From NCBI GenBank assembly GCA_047345645.1, contig JBLEFH010000007.1: DNA of 64,000 nucleotides; one strand, given 5' to 3'. Below are positions 62,824 through 64,000 of the stretch, piece by piece (positions within the stretch are counted from its first letter, which is position 1; every line of letters starts with the position of its first letter). The position numbers and the translations under genes are program-made. Under the pieces are notes generated by a model. The model saw only the letters and a program-made list of their open reading frames with translations. It was not told where the DNA came from and ran no database searches. The DNA comes from JBLEFH01 sp047345645 (GTDB lineage Bacteria > Pseudomonadota > Alphaproteobacteria > Rhodobacterales > Rhodobacteraceae).

Positions 62824-63739
62824 GGCGACGCCGACGACCCTCACGCCCGCCGCGGCCACGCGCACCCGCTTCGCCGGGCGCCTTGTTGGCGGAGATCCAG
62901 CCCGCGCCATGGGCGTCCTGGTTGAGCAGGAGATTGGCAGCGCGCACGGCGTTCATCTCGTTTTCATGAAGCGGGTTCATGATGGCGGAGGTCATCCCGG
63001 CGGTCATCGCCATGGGCAGGAAGGCCGCGTTGATGCCGCTGCGGTTCGGCAGGCCGAAGGACACGTTGGACGCGCCGCAAGTGGTGTTCACGCCAAGCTC
63101 CGCGCGCAGACGGTTGACGAGGGCGAAAACCTGTTGGCCCGCCGTCGCCATCGCGCCAATCGGCATGACAAGCGGATCCACGACGATATCGCTCGCCGGG
63201 ATGCCGTGATCGGCGGCGCGTTCGACGATTTTCTTGGCGACCGCGAAACGCACATCAGGGTCTTCGGAAATTCCGGTATCGTCATTGGAGATCGCGACCA
63301 CCGGCACCTTGTATTTCGCAATGAGCGGCAGCACGAGTTCGAGACGCTCTTCCTCGCCGGTCACGGAATTGACCAGTGGACGGCCCTCGCAGACCTCAAG
63401 ACCGGCTTTCAGCGCTTCGGGCACCGAAGAGTCGATGCAGAGCGGCACATCCACAAGGGACTGAACGCGCTGGATCATTTCGCGCATCAACGGCGGCTCG
63501 GTCTCATTGGGGTTGGGGTTCGAGTTGTAGACCACGCCCGCATTCACATCGAGCACATTGGCTCCTGCGGCGACCTGCGCGGCGGCATCGGCCTCAACAG
63601 TAGAAAAATCGCCCGCCTCAAGCTCCGCCGCGAGTTTCTTGCGGCCTGTGGGGTTGATGCGCTCGCCAATGACGCAGAACGCCTCACCAAAGCCGATGAC
63701 AGCGGATTTCGTTTTCGATTCCAATACGGTGCGGGTCAT
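62816..63739 (-). CDS. Methyltetrahydrofolate:corrinoid methyltransferase (pterin-binding)
   Basis: The 307-residue protein has the pterin-binding TIM barrel: FCVIGERINPTGRKKLA, GANVLDVNAGV, SSVPEALKAGLEV, NSVTGEEER, VVAISNDDTG, GASNVSFGLPNR. It passes methyl groups between a corrinoid protein and tetrahydrofolate, as in MtgA or AcsE. The C-terminal 20 residues are Arg/Gly-rich and lie outside the barrel. It overlaps the upstream small gene by four bases and the activator by eight. Confidence 0.92.
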   Translation of the reverse strand: MTRTVLESKTKSAVIGFGEAFCVIGERINPTGRKKLAAELEAGDFSTVEADAAAQVAAGANVLDVNAGVVYNSNPNPNETEPPLMREMIQRVQSLVDVPLCIDSSVPEALKAGLEVCEGRPLVNSVTGEEERLELVLPLIAKYKVPVVAISNDDTGISEDPDVRFAVAKKIVERAADHGIPASDIVVDPLVMPIGAMATAGQQVFALVNRLRAELGVNTTCGASNVSFGLPNRSGINAAFLPMAMTAGMTSAIMNPLHENEMNAVRAANLLLNQDAHGAGWISANKAPGEAGARGRGGREGRRRRRG

Positions 63740-64000
63740 TCTTCACGTCCTTCAGCGGCGATGAGAGTCTTCAGTCGCTCTTGGTCATATTCGGCTTCGA
63801 GCCGCGCGGCAACCTGATCCGCAATCTCGGCCGGATTGCCCTCGACGCTTTCCTTGGCCTTGCGCCATTCGGCCAAGTAGGCATCGCTGTCCCGCGCACC
63901 GGTTTTCATGGCGGCGCGGTCAATGGCCTGCTCGAACCGCTCCGTGAGCTGGCGCTTCTCGGCCTTGCGCCCGCGGCCCACCAGAACCTGCGCGGGAATA
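63736..64000 (-). CDS. Small conserved protein (virulence-factor-family-like), start beyond window
   Basis: The frame is open to the right edge and reads ...IPAQVLVGRGRKAEKRQ then LTERFEQAIDRAAMKTG, so its start lies outside the window; GTG 63981 is only internal. From memory it resembles the roughly 100-residue 'virulence factor' family (PF13769) that sits beside folate/corrinoid methyltransferase genes in Rhodobacteraceae; no virulence role is implied. It overlaps the methyltransferase by four bases. Confidence 0.72.
   Translation of the reverse strand, partial: IPAQVLVGRGRKAEKRQLTERFEQAIDRAAMKTGARDSDAYLAEWRKAKESVEGNPAEIADQVAARLEAEYDQERLKTLIAAEGREE

Overview
The window looks like chromosomal DNA of an alphaproteobacterium of the Rhodobacteraceae (Roseobacter/Rhodobacter/Paracoccus relatives). 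The clues are high-GC coding, a single nuo operon interrupted by extra reading frames as known from Paracoccus and Rhodobacter, a VPLPA-CTERM type secreted protein, an ArsR-ArsC fusion, and a corrinoid methyl-transfer cluster. I see no prophage, insertion sequence, CRISPR array or plasmid function. No stretch over 300 bases lacks a gene; the longest gap (3832-4112) holds a tandem glycine riboswitch.

Layout: 1-4034 (minus) glycine cleavage operon gcvT-gcvH-gcvP behind the riboswitch; gcvP runs off the left edge. 4113-5063 a glycosyltransferase-like orphan. 5079-8723 (minus) histidine genes hisB-hisH-hisA-hisF-hisE, split by a plus-strand DUF2147 gene. 8901-11265 tatA-tatB-tatC plus a DUF815 ATPase. 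11249-15535 (minus) fosA, then serS-surE-pcm-nlpD-like with 4-base overlaps. 15680-20174 yajC-secD-secF, a Mth938/NDUFAF3-like gene and a BenE-type transporter. 20282-29270 is mixed: Fe-SOD, YbdK-type ligase, MFS, ABC-2 permease, ParA-like ATPase, atypical SDR, rpe, rimK, aspartoacylase-like gene and a PAP2 phosphatase.

29407-50592 is a nearly gapless, co-directional 21-kb unit. It encodes all 14 complex I subunits (nuoA-N), followed by birA, coaX and RNase J and a strong terminator. Eight extra genes are embedded in nuo: a hotdog thioesterase, four small lipoproteins (two of them paralogues), a membrane protein with a ten-Asp run, a two-helix membrane protein, and a 34-residue membrane microprotein between nuoJ and nuoK that overlaps both by four bases. 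NuoE also has a long low-complexity tail ending in a helix-hairpin-helix-like domain, and the gene just downstream carries a second copy about 80% identical by hand count. This complex I-associated accessory set is the most interesting part of the window.

50777-60640 holds an FMN reductase, a VPLPA-CTERM protein behind an inverted repeat, an RhlE-type helicase, an EamA transporter, an ArsR-ArsC fusion with a palindrome over its start codon, two uncharacterised genes, prfC, a DUF992 lipoprotein behind a GGAAC-N16-CGTT promoter, and a phytase-like esterase. 60724-64000 (minus) holds tRNA-Gly(CCC) and a corrinoid module: an ASKHA/ferredoxin activator, a methyltetrahydrofolate:corrinoid methyltransferase and a small partial gene at the right edge.
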